A DNA stretch of 64,000 nucleotides from Anaerolineae bacterium (GCA_013178165.1 JABLXG010000023.1:1-64000), one strand, 5' to 3'; shown: positions 50,597-60,392, counted from the first letter of the stretch. Notes: generated by a model not told the origin, from the sequence alone. Program-made: numbers and translations.

Positions 50597-51259
50597 GTGC
50601 CCGGCCAGATCACCGCCCTGGAAGTCCAGGCCCGCAACAAGGAGCGGGTGAATGTCTACCTTGACGGCGAATACGCTTTTGCGCTGCCACTGGTAGAAGC
50701 GGCCCGCCTGCGACGTGGCCAGGTGCTGACCGAAGCGGAGATCGCCGAACTGAAAGCGCGTGACGCAGTCGCTACCGCGCTGGATCGGGCCGTGCGCTTC
50801 CTCTCTTACCGCCCTCGCTCCATCAGCGAGGTGCGCCGCAACCTGCAGGAAAAAGGCGTCGAACCACCGGTGATCGATCAGGTCATCGCCGAGCTTGAAC
50901 GCCTGGGTTACTTGGACGACCTGGCTTTCGCCCGCTACTGGGTGCAGAACCGTGACGAATTCCGCCCACGTGGCCCCCTGGCATTGCGGCAGGAGCTTAA
51001 GCAAAAGGGCATCTCAGGCTCGATCATCACTCAGGTGCTCGGCGAAGTCGACTTCGCTGAGGCCGCTTACCGGGCGGCCAGGGCGCAGGCGGCCCGCTGG
51101 ACAAGCCTGAACCGCCAGGTCTTCCGGCAAAAGCTGTACGCCTACCTGGCCCGCCGTGGCTTCCCGACCGAAACCTGCCGGGAAGTGCTTGATCGCCTGC
51201 TGGCGGAGCTTGAGTTGCCCGCTGACGACCGGATTGATGATGACGAATGGCAGGAGTAA
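50597..51259 (+). CDS. recX: RecX-family regulator of RecA
   Basis: A 220-residue RecX, which binds RecA filaments and modulates recombination. Three tandem three-helix repeats are visible: 'LDRAVRFLSYRPRSISEVRRNLQEKGVEPPVIDQVIAELERLGYLDDLAFARYWVQNR', then 'GPLALRQELKQKGISGSIITQVL' and 'NRQVFRQKLYAYLARRGFPTETCREVLDRLL'. Start GTG 50597, 7 bases after GAGGAGG. recA, usually just upstream, is absent; the structured region takes its place. The gene overlaps the possible first ATG of rny and is coupled to it. Confidence 0.93.
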   Translation: MPGQITALEVQARNKERVNVYLDGEYAFALPLVEAARLRRGQVLTEAEIAELKARDAVATALDRAVRFLSYRPRSISEVRRNLQEKGVEPPVIDQVIAELERLGYLDDLAFARYWVQNRDEFRPRGPLALRQELKQKGISGSIITQVLGEVDFAEAAYRAARAQAARWTSLNRQVFRQKLYAYLARRGFPTETCREVLDRLLAELELPADDRIDDDEWQE

Positions 51260-51264
51260 ACAGC

Positions 51265-52794
51265 ATGGAAGTATTCGCCGTGATCGTGGCCGCTGTGGTA
51301 GGCCTGATCATCGGGGGCGGGGCGGTGTGGTACTACGCCAACAGCCGCTCCAACAAGCGACGGCTGGCGGCGGAAGAAGAAGCCGCCCGCCTGATCGCGG
51401 AGGCCGAAGCCCGCGCCCTTGAGATCGAAGACCAGGCCAAAAGCAACGCGCTGGAAGTGGAACGGGAGGCCAGCAAGCTTGTCGAGCGTCGCCGGCGCGA
51501 ACTGGAACGGGAAGAAGACCGCCTGCAAAAGCGCCGTGAAGACCTGGATCAGCGCATCGAGCGCCTGGACCAGCGCGAGCAGGCCCTGAATAAACGTCAG
51601 AGCAAGATCGATAAGCGGGCTGCCGAGATCGAAGCCCTGCACCAGCAGCATCTGGACGAACTGCAGCGCGTGGCGCAGATGACTGTCGAAGAAGCGCGCG
51701 AGCATTTGCTCAACGCAGTCGAACAGGAAGCCCGCCAGGATATGGCCCGCCGCATCCGCGAGGTCGAGGCCGAGCTAAAAGCTACCGCCGATGACCGCGC
51801 CCGCGACATCATCTCGCTGGCCATCCAGCGCATTGCCTCTGAGCATGTCTCCGAAACCGCGGTCAGCGTGGTGGTCCTGCCCTCCGATGAGATGAAGGGC
51901 CGCATCATCGGACGCAACGGGCGCAACATCCGCGCCTTTGAGCAGGCTACTGGCGTCGATGTTGTCGTCGATGACACGCCGGAAGCAGTCACCATCAGCA
52001 GCTTTAACCCTGTGCGGCGCGAGGTCGCCAAGCGGGCGTTGGCCAAGCTGGTTGTAGATGGTCGCATCCACCCGGCCCGGATCGAAAAACTGGTGGAAGA
52101 TTCGCGCAAGGAAGTCGAGCGGGTGATCCAGGAAGAGGGCGAGCGCGCCGTCTACGAAGTCGGCCTGCCCGGCCTGCACCCGGAGTTGATCAAGCTGGTC
52201 GGCCAGCTCAAGTTCCGCACCAGCTACGGCCAGAACCAGCACGCCCATGCCATCGAAACCGCCCATATCGCCGGGATCATCGCTGCCGAACTGGGCGCCG
52301 ATGTCACCGTTGCCAAGATGGGCGGCCTGCTGCATGACATCGGCAAGGCCGTTGACCATGACATGGAAGGCACGCACGCCGCGCTGGGTGCGGAACTGGC
52401 CCGCCGCTATAAAGTGCCGGAGAAGGTGGTCAATTGCATTGCTTCCCACCACCATGAGGAAGAGCAGACGTGCGTGGAAGCCGTGATCGTGGAGGCCGCC
52501 GATGCTATCAGCGGCGCCCGGCCCGGCGCCCGGCGGGAGAGCCTGGAATCGTACATCAAGCGCGTCAAGGCGCTGGAGGACCTGGCGGCGGCCTTCCCCG
52601 GTGTGGAGCAATGCTACGCCCTGCAGGCCGGGCGTGAGGTGCGGATCATCGTCCGCCCGGAAGAGATCGACGACCTGGCTGCGCTGCGGCTGGCCCGCGA
52701 TATCGCCCGCAAGATCGAAGAGACGATGCAATACCCCGGCCAGATCAAAGTGCAGGTCATCCGGGAAACGCGCTCAACGGATTACGCCCGCTGA
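51265..52794 (+). CDS. rny: Ribonuclease Y
   Basis: A 509-residue membrane-anchored endoribonuclease that starts mRNA decay. One N-terminal helix ('VFAVIVAAVVGLIIGGGAVWYY') is followed by a long coiled coil (about 25-190). The KH domain has 'GRIIGRNGRNIRAFEQATGVDVVVDDTPEAVTISSFNP', and the HD domain 'MGGLLHDIGKAVDHDMEG' with the His-Asp metal pair. The sequence ends 'QIKVQVIRETRSTDYAR', as in the family. I prefer ATG 51265 (after GGCAGGAG) to the ATG 51247 inside recX, which adds six residues. Partner and regulator at once: recX upstream is in the same operon. Confidence 0.95.
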   Translation: MEVFAVIVAAVVGLIIGGGAVWYYANSRSNKRRLAAEEEAARLIAEAEARALEIEDQAKSNALEVEREASKLVERRRRELEREEDRLQKRREDLDQRIERLDQREQALNKRQSKIDKRAAEIEALHQQHLDELQRVAQMTVEEAREHLLNAVEQEARQDMARRIREVEAELKATADDRARDIISLAIQRIASEHVSETAVSVVVLPSDEMKGRIIGRNGRNIRAFEQATGVDVVVDDTPEAVTISSFNPVRREVAKRALAKLVVDGRIHPARIEKLVEDSRKEVERVIQEEGERAVYEVGLPGLHPELIKLVGQLKFRTSYGQNQHAHAIETAHIAGIIAAELGADVTVAKMGGLLHDIGKAVDHDMEGTHAALGAELARRYKVPEKVVNCIASHHHEEEQTCVEAVIVEAADAISGARPGARRESLESYIKRVKALEDLAAAFPGVEQCYALQAGREVRIIVRPEEIDDLAALRLARDIARKIEETMQYPGQIKVQVIRETRSTDYAR

Positions 52795-52885
52795 TCGCCA
52801 GCTCGAAACAGCATCGCCAGCGGAGGCGCTCCACCCGGACGCCTCCGCTGTTCATTTCTTTGTTCCCTGGCTGGGAAGGGCCGCC

Positions 52886-53221
52886 TCAGCCAATCGGCTC
52901 CGGATCGCGGTCGTGGAACTCCAGGTCGACGAGCGGCTCTTCCTTGTGGACGGTGCGCACACGGGCGCGCTCCGCGCAGGGGCCGACATGCTCGCACCAC
53001 CAGTCGCGCTCATCCCAGGCCGGTCCCCAGGGACCCTGGGGCGGGAACTGGGCATCCCACCAGCCTTCACAGGCAGCGCAGCAAAAATGACGCTCCGGCA
53101 AGGCATGGCGGTCTCGCTGGATGACTTTCTGATTGCCGGGCTGGCGGGTGATGTAGAAATCGACTGTGATCTCGGTGCCGCAGCCGTCGCAGACGAGGAT
53201 CGGTACAAGGCGCTTGCTCAT
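52886..53221 (-). CDS. Zinc-ribbon-like small protein
   Basis: I recognise no family. A 111-residue protein with CxxC pairs suggestive of zinc binding: 'VCDGCGTEITVDFY' near the N-terminus and 'HFCCAACEGWWD' in the middle. The C-terminus is acidic. It lay downstream of the YkgJ-type gene before an IS element landed between them; 133 bases now separate its start from the IS end. Confidence 0.6.
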   Translation of the reverse strand: MSKRLVPILVCDGCGTEITVDFYITRQPGNQKVIQRDRHALPERHFCCAACEGWWDAQFPPQGPWGPAWDERDWWCEHVGPCAERARVRTVHKEEPLVDLEFHDRDPEPIG

Positions 53222-53345
53222 GATCTGCCTCCCGAACGGACTGCTTCGGACGGGAGAGCCGCCGGGGAAGGCGGCGCGGCAGTGTCAGGGGGTAAGGCGA
53301 TGAAGCGGGGATGACAGACACCCGATCACTCTCATTATACACCGA

Positions 53346-54580
53346 ACAGGTCGCTAGGGCAATCGCATGTGCTTCTCTAATCTGGGCATAGCACGCGGAA
53401 TAGATAGTCATTGTCCCAGCCGGCCATCTTGCGTTTGGCCGCGATACCCACTTTGACGGATTTATCCTGTTTGAGCAGGTGGTTGCCATGTGGCGGAGCA
53501 CGGCCATGTTCTGGGGGGCATGGTCTTTGCGAAGGCGGGCTTCATCTTCACGGAAAGCGATGTCCAGCACCCAGTGGAGGCCGTTTTCAATCTGCCAATG
53601 GGCCTGGATGCGCTGCAAGAACTGCCGGGCGGAAGCCCGCCAACTACTGATGAAGTAGCGGGTTGTGATTTCCGTCCTGGTACCGATGGTGCGCACGGTT
53701 ATCAGTTTGACCAGGCTGGTTAGGCGTGGCCAGGTGGACGCACGGCGCAGGTAGGCCCAGTAATCGGGGTGGGCCACGACCCAACAGTGCCGGATTTCAC
53801 GGCGGCCATGCCCTTCGGTGACCTGTTTGTAGTCATCGTAGAGCGCATCGGCATATTCGGTGTCTTCAAAACCCTCAAATAACATCTCCAGGTCTTCGTA
53901 GAGTGTGCCCTGGTTCTCTTTGACCGCCAGGATGTAGTCGGCATCTGCCGCCACGATAGCCTCGGCAATCGCACTTTGTGTGCCCATGGCGTCAATCGTC
54001 ACCACACACCCGGTTATGTCCAGGGCCTCTAACAACGGCGGTATGGCGGTGATTTCATTGCTTTTGTCCTCCACCTGCCGCTGTCCCAGCACCAGTCGGT
54101 TCGCTGTTGCCCAGGCATTCACCATCCAAATGCCCTCTCGGCCATGGGGCCGGTCATGCGACCGCCGTAGCTTCTTGCCATCCACACTGACTAACTGACC
54201 TTGCGTGTGTTGGCACAGGCTTTGTGTCCAGGTGATGAACCGGGCTTGAAACGCTTCCGGGTCTAGCCAGCGAAACACTCGGCCAAAGGTGTCATGCGAC
54301 GGTATCCCATGGCTCAAGTCCAGGAAGCTTGCCAGCCACCCCTGCTTCGCCTTGCCGTACCGTTCGATGTCTACCCAGTTGTCGGCTCCACAAATCACCC
54401 CCAGGATGGCGATGACAATGATATTCATCAGCGGATGTGTGCATTATGGTCATTGCGCGGGTCTTCCAGGTCTGCAAAGTATGCGAGCAAGCTCGTTTCG
54501 GGTAGCATGGCAGCCTCCTTGTCGTTTGGCTGCCATTGTCCTACATTAGAGTTTCACATGCGATTGCCCTAACAGGTCGC
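53346..54580 (-). mobile_element. ISAs1-family insertion element with frameshifted transposase
   Basis: Terminal inverted repeats of 17 bases are perfect: TAGGGCAATCGCATGTG at 53355-53371 and its complement at 54555-54571. The 9-bp ACAGGTCGC at 53346-53354 repeats at 54572-54580, a target duplication (10 bp if the flanking A is counted). Length including repeats is about 1,217 bases. The insertion lies in the 3' end of the YkgJ-type gene and rewrites its last residues. The transposase is broken by two frameshifts, so the copy is probably immobile by itself. Confidence 0.93.
53377..54508 (-). pseudogene. ISAs1-family transposase with two frameshifts
   Basis: The reading frame starts at ATG 54508 (after AAGGAGG) as MLPETSLLAYFADLEDPRNDHNAH, the usual ISAs1 N-terminus, then loses frame near 54436: the following 'HPLMNIIVIAILGVICGADNW' is in another frame. 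From there it runs intact ('IPSHDTFGRVFRWLDPEAF', 'VSVDGKKLRRSHD', 'AVKENQGTLYEDLE', 'LRKDHAPQNMAVLRHMA'). Near 53484 a second one-base loss shifts out the expected ending 'LLKQDKSVKVGIAAKRKMAGWDNDYLFRVLCPD', which ends at 53377 in the proper frame. Each defect is explained by one missing base. Programmed frameshifting is unlikely because neither site is a slippery A/T stretch in the family's usual place. Confidence 0.88.
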
Positions 54581-55094
54581 CATTGAAGCGACGGCTGAGC
54601 GCATCCAGTACATGATAGATGATCGGGCAGCTGCCCGCCCCCGCCAGTGTATCGGCCAGTGTCCAGCGGAAGTCAGGGGTGAACGCCGGATAGGTACGGC
54701 AGGATTCCGGGCGCCAGGCGTAAACCCGGCACAGCCGGCCATCCAGAAAGGCACAGGGGTGGCAGTTGAGTTTGCCCCATTCGTCTACCGCCGCTGTATC
54801 GCGGTCGATGTGCCGGGCGATGACTTCCTCAACCGGGAGGCCCAATCCTTCGGCCAGCCGCGCAGCATCTGCCGGAGTCAGGTAGACATCCAGCGTCCGG
54901 CAGCAGTGGGCGCACTGCGTGCAGTCGATGGCGGCGACGATCGGCGCGGCCACTGCTTCCACCAGGGCGTCCAGCGCCGGATCGGGCAGTTCATCTTCCA
55001 GCAGTTCCAGCGTGTAGCGTAGCACCTCGAATTCATCCCGCCGGGCGGCGGCCAGGGCGGCGATGCGCTCCAGATCGGTTTCCAGGGTGCTCAT
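54546..55094 (-). CDS. YkgJ-family CxxCxxCC cluster protein with an IS-derived C-terminus
   Basis: A 182-residue protein with the Fe/Zn-cluster motif 'CTQCAHCCRT' (about 72-81) and 'CHPCAFLDGRLCRVYAWRPESCRTYP', typical of YkgJ/FliB-like proteins of uncertain role, often linked to metal or methyl-lysine chemistry. Start ATG 55094 after GGAGG. The last eight residues ('LGQSHVKL') and the stop come from the inserted IS; joining both flanks of the target duplication gives the original end 'FGV' and a TAA at 53335-53337. The change is small and far from the Cys cluster, so the protein is probably functional. Confidence 0.82.
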   Translation of the reverse strand: MSTLETDLERIAALAAARRDEFEVLRYTLELLEDELPDPALDALVEAVAAPIVAAIDCTQCAHCCRTLDVYLTPADAARLAEGLGLPVEEVIARHIDRDTAAVDEWGKLNCHPCAFLDGRLCRVYAWRPESCRTYPAFTPDFRWTLADTLAGAGSCPIIYHVLDALSRRFNGDLLGQSHVKL

Positions 55095-55117
55095 GGAAGC
55101 CTCCACGGGGCGGGCAA

Positions 55118-57958
55118 TCAGGGCGCGGCCTGCCCCAGGCGGCCAACGATCTGACCGCTGCGCATGGTGATCCACACCTGCCCCTCGCGGATGCGCAGGC
55201 CCAGCACTTCCGACGAGTCAATGGCGCGGCATTCGTCGCCGGTGGAAGGCCGTGCGCTGACCGCCCAGACCTCGATCAGGTAGTCGCCATCGGGCAGCTC
55301 TTCCAGGCTCAGGCCGCGGGCGTCCGGCGGGCGGTACAGACGTCCCCAGGGGATCACATAGCGGGGCACGCTGGCCGCACCGCGATCCTCATAAAGCGGG
55401 TTGAACATCCGGTCAATGGCGCTGCTGAGGGCGCTATGGATGCGGATCAGGTAAGCGCCGCCAGGGTTGAAACCGCCCTCGACCGACGGCGCAGGTTCCC
55501 AGGTCAGCAGGATACCCTGTTCGGTCAGTGTGGCGGTCACACCGCGCGGCGCGCCGGTCAGCCGGTACTGGCCGCGATGCGCTATGCTCAGGCGGCGACC
55601 GGTTACCTCTACGCCATTGTGCAGCGGGATCATGGTGTAGTTGCCCGGCAGGAGCGAGCGCCCGTAACCGTGATAGACAAAATGGCGGGCGGGCATCCCT
55701 GTCTCCCGGTGTGGAGAAAGCATGTACGATTGCTCCGCCACATCGGCGGGGCCAACCGCCCAGATCGCGTCGACATAGGTGCCGTCGATGGCTGCCTCCA
55801 GGGCCACGCCTTCCTCGCCGGTGGCAAAGTCCTGCAGGCAGTAAGCGTCGCCTAGCCGCCAGACCAGATCGATGTCGTCGCGCGGGCTAAGCAGATTGAC
55901 CACGAAATCGTCAAACAGGATGGGCAGGGCCGATCCCTCCGCCACCGTCAGGAGACCGGATGGGCCGATCGATTCGGGCAACGGGTTGGCCACCACGCCC
56001 AGCCGCACGCCATCGAGATGCACGATCGCCAGGCGGTCGCGCCCTTCCAGACGCAGAGTGTGCCAGACAAAGCCGCTGATCGGCTGGTTGAATTCTCCCA
56101 GCAGGGTATTCTGCCGCTGGCAGGTTCCGCCGACCGGCGGCTGGTTGTTGTAGAGGATGGTGATGCCGCCCTCGTTGACACTGGCCTGCAGGCTCTGGCA
56201 GCGGGTCAGGTCGCCGAACAGGTCAAAGCTGAACGCGCCGCCCTGGCCCAGCAGAAAACTGAATTGAACTGAGAAGTGCCGGCCCCAGTCAGCGGCGTCC
56301 AGGCGGCGACCGCTGCCCACCACCCCCGCCCACAGAACCATGTTGCCCTCGGCCATGTCCAGCCGCCAGCCGGCTGGCAACTCCCAGCGTCCCGCCCCGC
56401 CGCTGAAATCATCCAGCACGCGGACACTTTCCGGCCAGTCCACCGGGACCGGCGAAGGGGTGACCGTCGGGATGGGGGATGGGATGATCGTGGCTGTTGG
56501 CGCCGTTTCGGTGGAAAGACGGGCCAGAGTCGCCAGCACGATGGCCTGCTGCGTGGCGGGCACGTCCGGCGTGCTGGTGGGCGTATCGGATGGCGTCAGG
56601 GTTGGGCGTGGCGTGTTAGTGATCGTGGGCGTGGCCGTCGGCGTCACTGTTGCGGTCGGCGTGGCGGAAGCGGTCGGCGTGGCGCTGGGCGTCGCCGTTG
56701 GCGTGGCTGTGGGCGTGATGGTGGGTGTCGCCGTCGCTGTCGGGGATGACGTGGCGGAAGGCGTCGGCGTCTCAGTTGGCGTGGCGGAAAGCGTCGGCGT
56801 CGGCGAAGCGGTCGGTGTTGGCGACGGGCTGGGCGTGAGCGTCGGTTCTGGCGTGGCCGTGACGATGAATGGCGTCAGGGTCGGGCGCGGTGTGGCTGGC
56901 ACTGCTACCGCGCCGCCGAACGGCGTGGCGGTGACGATCAGCGGCGTGAAGGTTGGCGGGGGTGTCCGCGTGGCGGCGAATGCTGCAGCTGTCGGGGTCG
57001 ACTCAGCCCCTCGGCGGGAGAGCCACAGCCCGCCCGCGCCGATCAGCACAACGGCCACAATCGCCGCCAGGGCCAGCAACCGCCGCCGCCAGCGATGATA
57101 GGCCGGGAAGCGGCCATCCCGCCTTTTGGTCACCCCGTCCGCCGGTTGACCGGCTTCCAGGTCGGCGGCGACCCGGCGCATCAGGTTGTAGCGCCGCGCC
57201 GGCAGCTTTTCCAGGCAGCGTTCGATGATGGCGGCGTAACCGGGCGGCAGGTCAGGGCGGATCTCGCGCAGGTCAGGCGTGGGATCATTCCAGATGGCGT
57301 GCATGGTCGCCATCTCAGTGCGCCCATAGAAAGGCAATTGCCCGGCCAGCATCTCGAACATCACCACGCCCAGGCTCCAGATGTCGTCGGTCTGGCGGGC
57401 GGGTGCGCCGGCCCACCGCTGGGGACTCATGTAGTAAGGGCTGCCGCCGTGATAGGGCGTGTCCGGGTTTTCCGGCTGCTCCAGCAGCCAGGCCACGCCG
57501 AAGTCGGAAAGTTTGGGCACGCCTTCCGGGGTGAGCAGGATATTCTCCGGCTTGAGGTCGCGGTGGATGATCCCGTTGTCATGGGCGCGGGTCAGCGCGT
57601 CGGTGACGGCCAGGACAATCCGGCGGAAGGTTTCCTCATTCAGCGGGCCGGAGGCGGCCAGGAAGTCCAGCAGGTTGCCACCCTCGACATGCTCCATGAC
57701 GATAAAGTGCTGGCCCTCAAAGCTGAAGTCTTCGATGTATTCGATGATGTTGGGATGATTGAGCCGGCGCAGGATGCCGGCTTCCAGCCGGAAGCGGTTG
57801 AGGTAAGCTTTATCGCGGGCCAGGCGGGGATCGAGCGCCTTGATCGCCACGCGCCGGTTGTACTGCCAGCTATCGACGGCCAGGAAGACCTCGCCCATGC
57901 CACCACGGCCTAGCGACTGGATCAGCGTATAGCGTTCGTTGAGCGTTCTCCCGATCAT
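55118..57958 (-). CDS. Receptor-like Ser/Thr protein kinase with extracellular domains
   Basis: A 946-residue membrane kinase. Kinase domain (1-275) is complete: glycine loop 'GRGGMGEVF', Lys in 'RVAIKALD', catalytic 'IIHRDLKPENI' and Mg-binding 'LSDFGVAWL'. One helix (about 288-310, 'LLALAAIVAVVLIGAGGLWL') is followed by a Pro/Thr-rich stalk (about 320-520) and an extracellular region (about 530-946) with a concanavalin/LamG-like beta domain ('SVQFSFLLGQGGAFSFDLF', 'IVHLDGVRLGVV') and a second beta domain. It would phosphorylate cytoplasmic substrates on external cues. It follows a pseudokinase of the same architecture; 88 bases separate them. Confidence 0.9.
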   Translation of the reverse strand: MIGRTLNERYTLIQSLGRGGMGEVFLAVDSWQYNRRVAIKALDPRLARDKAYLNRFRLEAGILRRLNHPNIIEYIEDFSFEGQHFIVMEHVEGGNLLDFLAASGPLNEETFRRIVLAVTDALTRAHDNGIIHRDLKPENILLTPEGVPKLSDFGVAWLLEQPENPDTPYHGGSPYYMSPQRWAGAPARQTDDIWSLGVVMFEMLAGQLPFYGRTEMATMHAIWNDPTPDLREIRPDLPPGYAAIIERCLEKLPARRYNLMRRVAADLEAGQPADGVTKRRDGRFPAYHRWRRRLLALAAIVAVVLIGAGGLWLSRRGAESTPTAAAFAATRTPPPTFTPLIVTATPFGGAVAVPATPRPTLTPFIVTATPEPTLTPSPSPTPTASPTPTLSATPTETPTPSATSSPTATATPTITPTATPTATPSATPTASATPTATVTPTATPTITNTPRPTLTPSDTPTSTPDVPATQQAIVLATLARLSTETAPTATIIPSPIPTVTPSPVPVDWPESVRVLDDFSGGAGRWELPAGWRLDMAEGNMVLWAGVVGSGRRLDAADWGRHFSVQFSFLLGQGGAFSFDLFGDLTRCQSLQASVNEGGITILYNNQPPVGGTCQRQNTLLGEFNQPISGFVWHTLRLEGRDRLAIVHLDGVRLGVVANPLPESIGPSGLLTVAEGSALPILFDDFVVNLLSPRDDIDLVWRLGDAYCLQDFATGEEGVALEAAIDGTYVDAIWAVGPADVAEQSYMLSPHRETGMPARHFVYHGYGRSLLPGNYTMIPLHNGVEVTGRRLSIAHRGQYRLTGAPRGVTATLTEQGILLTWEPAPSVEGGFNPGGAYLIRIHSALSSAIDRMFNPLYEDRGAASVPRYVIPWGRLYRPPDARGLSLEELPDGDYLIEVWAVSARPSTGDECRAIDSSEVLGLRIREGQVWITMRSGQIVGRLGQAAP

Positions 57959-58046
57959 CGGTGTCCTGCCGCTTCCAGCGGGCGCTTCAGGAACAGCGCC
58001 GCTTCCTCCCGCGAATCCGCATCATCGTCGTAAACAAAGGGTGCAC

Positions 58047-60383
58047 TCATGAGCCGGACGACGCTGGCGGCCAGAGGCCAGGCCGGGCGCAGATCTGCAG
58101 GTTATCCAGCCAGGGCGCGCTGTCAATGGTGGCGTTGATGGCCAGGGCGCTGAATGGCGCCAGTTCGTCATTGTCAATTACCAGCAGCGCGGCCCGCGAT
58201 CCCGCTGCGGTGTAGACGTTAAGCTGGAAGACGCTGCGTCCTTCCACCAGCGGCTGGAAGCCCATGTCTACCGTTACCCATTCGTCAAAGGGCACCGACA
58301 CCAGTGAAGATACCGTCTCCGGCTGGCCGCCGCGCACTTTTTCCAGCAGCAGGCCGGTATTTGTCTCTGCATTACCCAGTGCCCAGGTTAGCCGCCAGCC
58401 GATACGGTTGGCCGCCGTTCCCGCCGGCACGAAGCTGAGCGTCAGGGGCGGGGTGACGGCGCGCGGGACCAGCATGTCGAAACGAACGCGGGCGTATCCT
58501 GCCGGGATGGGGATGGCCCAGGTGCCGGTCTGCGTCAGGTGCAGGGCGGCGTCCCGGCCAATCTGCTCGTTGAGGAAGCCGCCGGGCAGTGTCCCCGGCA
58601 GACCGCTGAGAGTGGTGAAATCGCTGAAGAAGACCAGTTGCTCCCCGGCAAAGCACTGCGGCAGGGCGCTGGAAGCGGTGCGGGCCGGGTGAAGCTGGCG
58701 GAGGACAGCAGCGACTGGCGTCAGGGCGGCGCTGGTGGCGGCCAGATCGGGCGTTGGTGTGGGGGCCAGGCGGGTCTCCAGTGCCGTCTGGGTCGCCGCG
58801 ATGATAGCGGCGCGGGTCAGGAACGCCTCCAGGTTGGCGGTGGCTGTCGCATTGGGCGTGCTGGTGGCCGTCGCTGTGGGCGTGGGGGAAAGAGTCGGCG
58901 AAGGTGTCCACGTGGCGGTGGCGGTGGCGGTGGGCGTGTCAGTCGCGGTGGGCGTGGCGGTTGCCGTCGGCGGCGGTGTAGGCGTCGGCGAGAGCGTGGG
59001 CGTCTCCGTGGCCGTGGCGGTAGCGGTGGCCGTGGCGCTGGGCGTGACCGTCGGCGATGGCGTGATCGAAGGCGTGAAAGTCGCCGTTGGCGTGTCGGAA
59101 GGTGTGAAGGTGGGCAGGGGTGTATTGGTGATCACCAGCGGCGTCCAGGTGGCGCTGGGCGTCAGGGTGGCCGTTGGCGGCCCGCCCGGCTGGAAAGGCA
59201 GGATGATCGGGGTCGGGGTGGGCGTTGGTGTGGAGAAGACAAGTACCCCCGCGATCCGGATCGGCGTAGGGGTGGGCTGGTAACCGGTCACCAGGGCTAC
59301 CCCACCGCCCGCCGGAATGGCCAGCAGTAACACCACAAAGAGCAGGAATAGCCCCCAGGAAAGCAGCGGGCTGCGCCGGCGCGGCATCAGCCCGGAGCGC
59401 CGCCCCGGCCAGCGCACCGTCCCGCGTTCCAGGTCGGAGATCACCGCGCCCAGGCTGCGGTAACGACGCCAGGGGTCTTTTTCCAGCAGGCGCTCGATGA
59501 TCGCCACCAGGCCGCGCGGCACGCGCCCGCGCAGGTTAGGCGTCGCCTGGTGGAGCACGCGGTTCATGATGTCGGCGTCATTGTTGCCTTCAAAGGGTAG
59601 CCGCCCGCTGGCCATCTGGAACAGCAGCACACCCAGATTCCAGATGTCATCGGACATGGTGGTGGGCTGGCCCTGCCAGCGCTGCGGGCTGGTGTAGCTG
59701 GAGACCCGCAACCGGGCGCTGGTCGTCACCAGCCGCCGGTTTTCCAGCAGCCGGTAGGACGAGAAATTGGTGATGACCAGCCGGAAGTCGCCAGGCGTAT
59801 CGGCAGGATGCTCCTCGCTGCTCGGAGCAGGGCGGGTCGGGACATGACGGTCAGCAATGGGTCGGGTGTCCTCTTCTGCGCCGGGCGGCTGGCCGCCATG
59901 ATGGGGATGGGCGGCAGCCAGCGCGGGCAGGGCGCGCTTGGGCACAACATAGATATTGGCGGGCCGTAGATCGCCATGAATGACCCCTTCGACATGGGCG
60001 GCGGCCAGCGTACGGGCCAGGGAAAGCGCCCACCGGCGCCACTGCGCCGGGGGTAACGGCCCATGTTCTGCCAGGTACCTGTCCAGCGGTGGGCCGGGCA
60101 GGTAAGGCCGCACCATGTGCAGGCTGTTGTGGTGAAAGAAAATGTCTTCGTATGCGGCAATGGTCGGCAGGTTCAGGGAACGCAACTTGGCCGCGTCGCC
60201 CTCAAACGCGGCCAGAACGTCAGCGTTCAGCGCCAGGTTAGGGGCCAGGGTGCGGATGACCACCAGGTAACCAGTTTTCAGATCTTCCGCCAGGAAGACA
60301 TCACCCATCGGCCCGTGCTCAAGCAGCTGACCGGGTCGGTATCGATCGTGAAGAAGAGTCGCCTGCGCTGTGAACATGCTCAT
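58047..60383 (-). CDS. Pseudokinase with Pro/Thr stalk and extracellular beta domain
   Basis: A 778-residue membrane protein built like the adjacent kinase: kinase-like domain (1-330), helix (about 345-370), Pro/Thr stalk (about 375-530) and an extracellular domain (about 540-778, LamG-like). The active-site residues are lost: the Lys of VAIK is Arg ('[10 protein letters not shown]'), HRDLKPEN reads 'HGDLRPANI' and DFG reads 'TNFSSYRL', so ATP-Mg binding for catalysis is unlikely. It keeps the C-lobe '[32 protein letters not shown]'. Start is ATG 60383 with a near-leaderless promoter. First gene of the operon with kinase and YkgJ gene. Probably a regulator or partner of the kinase. Confidence 0.85.
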   Translation of the reverse strand: MSMFTAQATLLHDRYRPGQLLEHGPMGDVFLAEDLKTGYLVVIRTLAPNLALNADVLAAFEGDAAKLRSLNLPTIAAYEDIFFHHNSLHMVRPYLPGPPLDRYLAEHGPLPPAQWRRWALSLARTLAAAHVEGVIHGDLRPANIYVVPKRALPALAAAHPHHGGQPPGAEEDTRPIADRHVPTRPAPSSEEHPADTPGDFRLVITNFSSYRLLENRRLVTTSARLRVSSYTSPQRWQGQPTTMSDDIWNLGVLLFQMASGRLPFEGNNDADIMNRVLHQATPNLRGRVPRGLVAIIERLLEKDPWRRYRSLGAVISDLERGTVRWPGRRSGLMPRRRSPLLSWGLFLLFVVLLLAIPAGGGVALVTGYQPTPTPIRIAGVLVFSTPTPTPTPIILPFQPGGPPTATLTPSATWTPLVITNTPLPTFTPSDTPTATFTPSITPSPTVTPSATATATATATETPTLSPTPTPPPTATATPTATDTPTATATATWTPSPTLSPTPTATATSTPNATATANLEAFLTRAAIIAATQTALETRLAPTPTPDLAATSAALTPVAAVLRQLHPARTASSALPQCFAGEQLVFFSDFTTLSGLPGTLPGGFLNEQIGRDAALHLTQTGTWAIPIPAGYARVRFDMLVPRAVTPPLTLSFVPAGTAANRIGWRLTWALGNAETNTGLLLEKVRGGQPETVSSLVSVPFDEWVTVDMGFQPLVEGRSVFQLNVYTAAGSRAALLVIDNDELAPFSALAINATIDSAPWLDNLQICARPGLWPPASSGS

Positions 60384-60392
60384 TGGCAGGCT

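Noticed and set aside
53067-53376. C-terminal extension of the ISAs1 transposase frame
   Set aside because: The open frame past 53377 continues through the IS end into the neighbouring zinc-ribbon gene on another frame; it results from the frameshift near 53484.
56340-59330. Plus-strand ORFs rich in Gly-Val repeats opposite the kinase linkers
   Set aside because: They are antisense reads of the Pro/Thr stalk codons of the two kinase-like genes and have no independent start or ribosome site.
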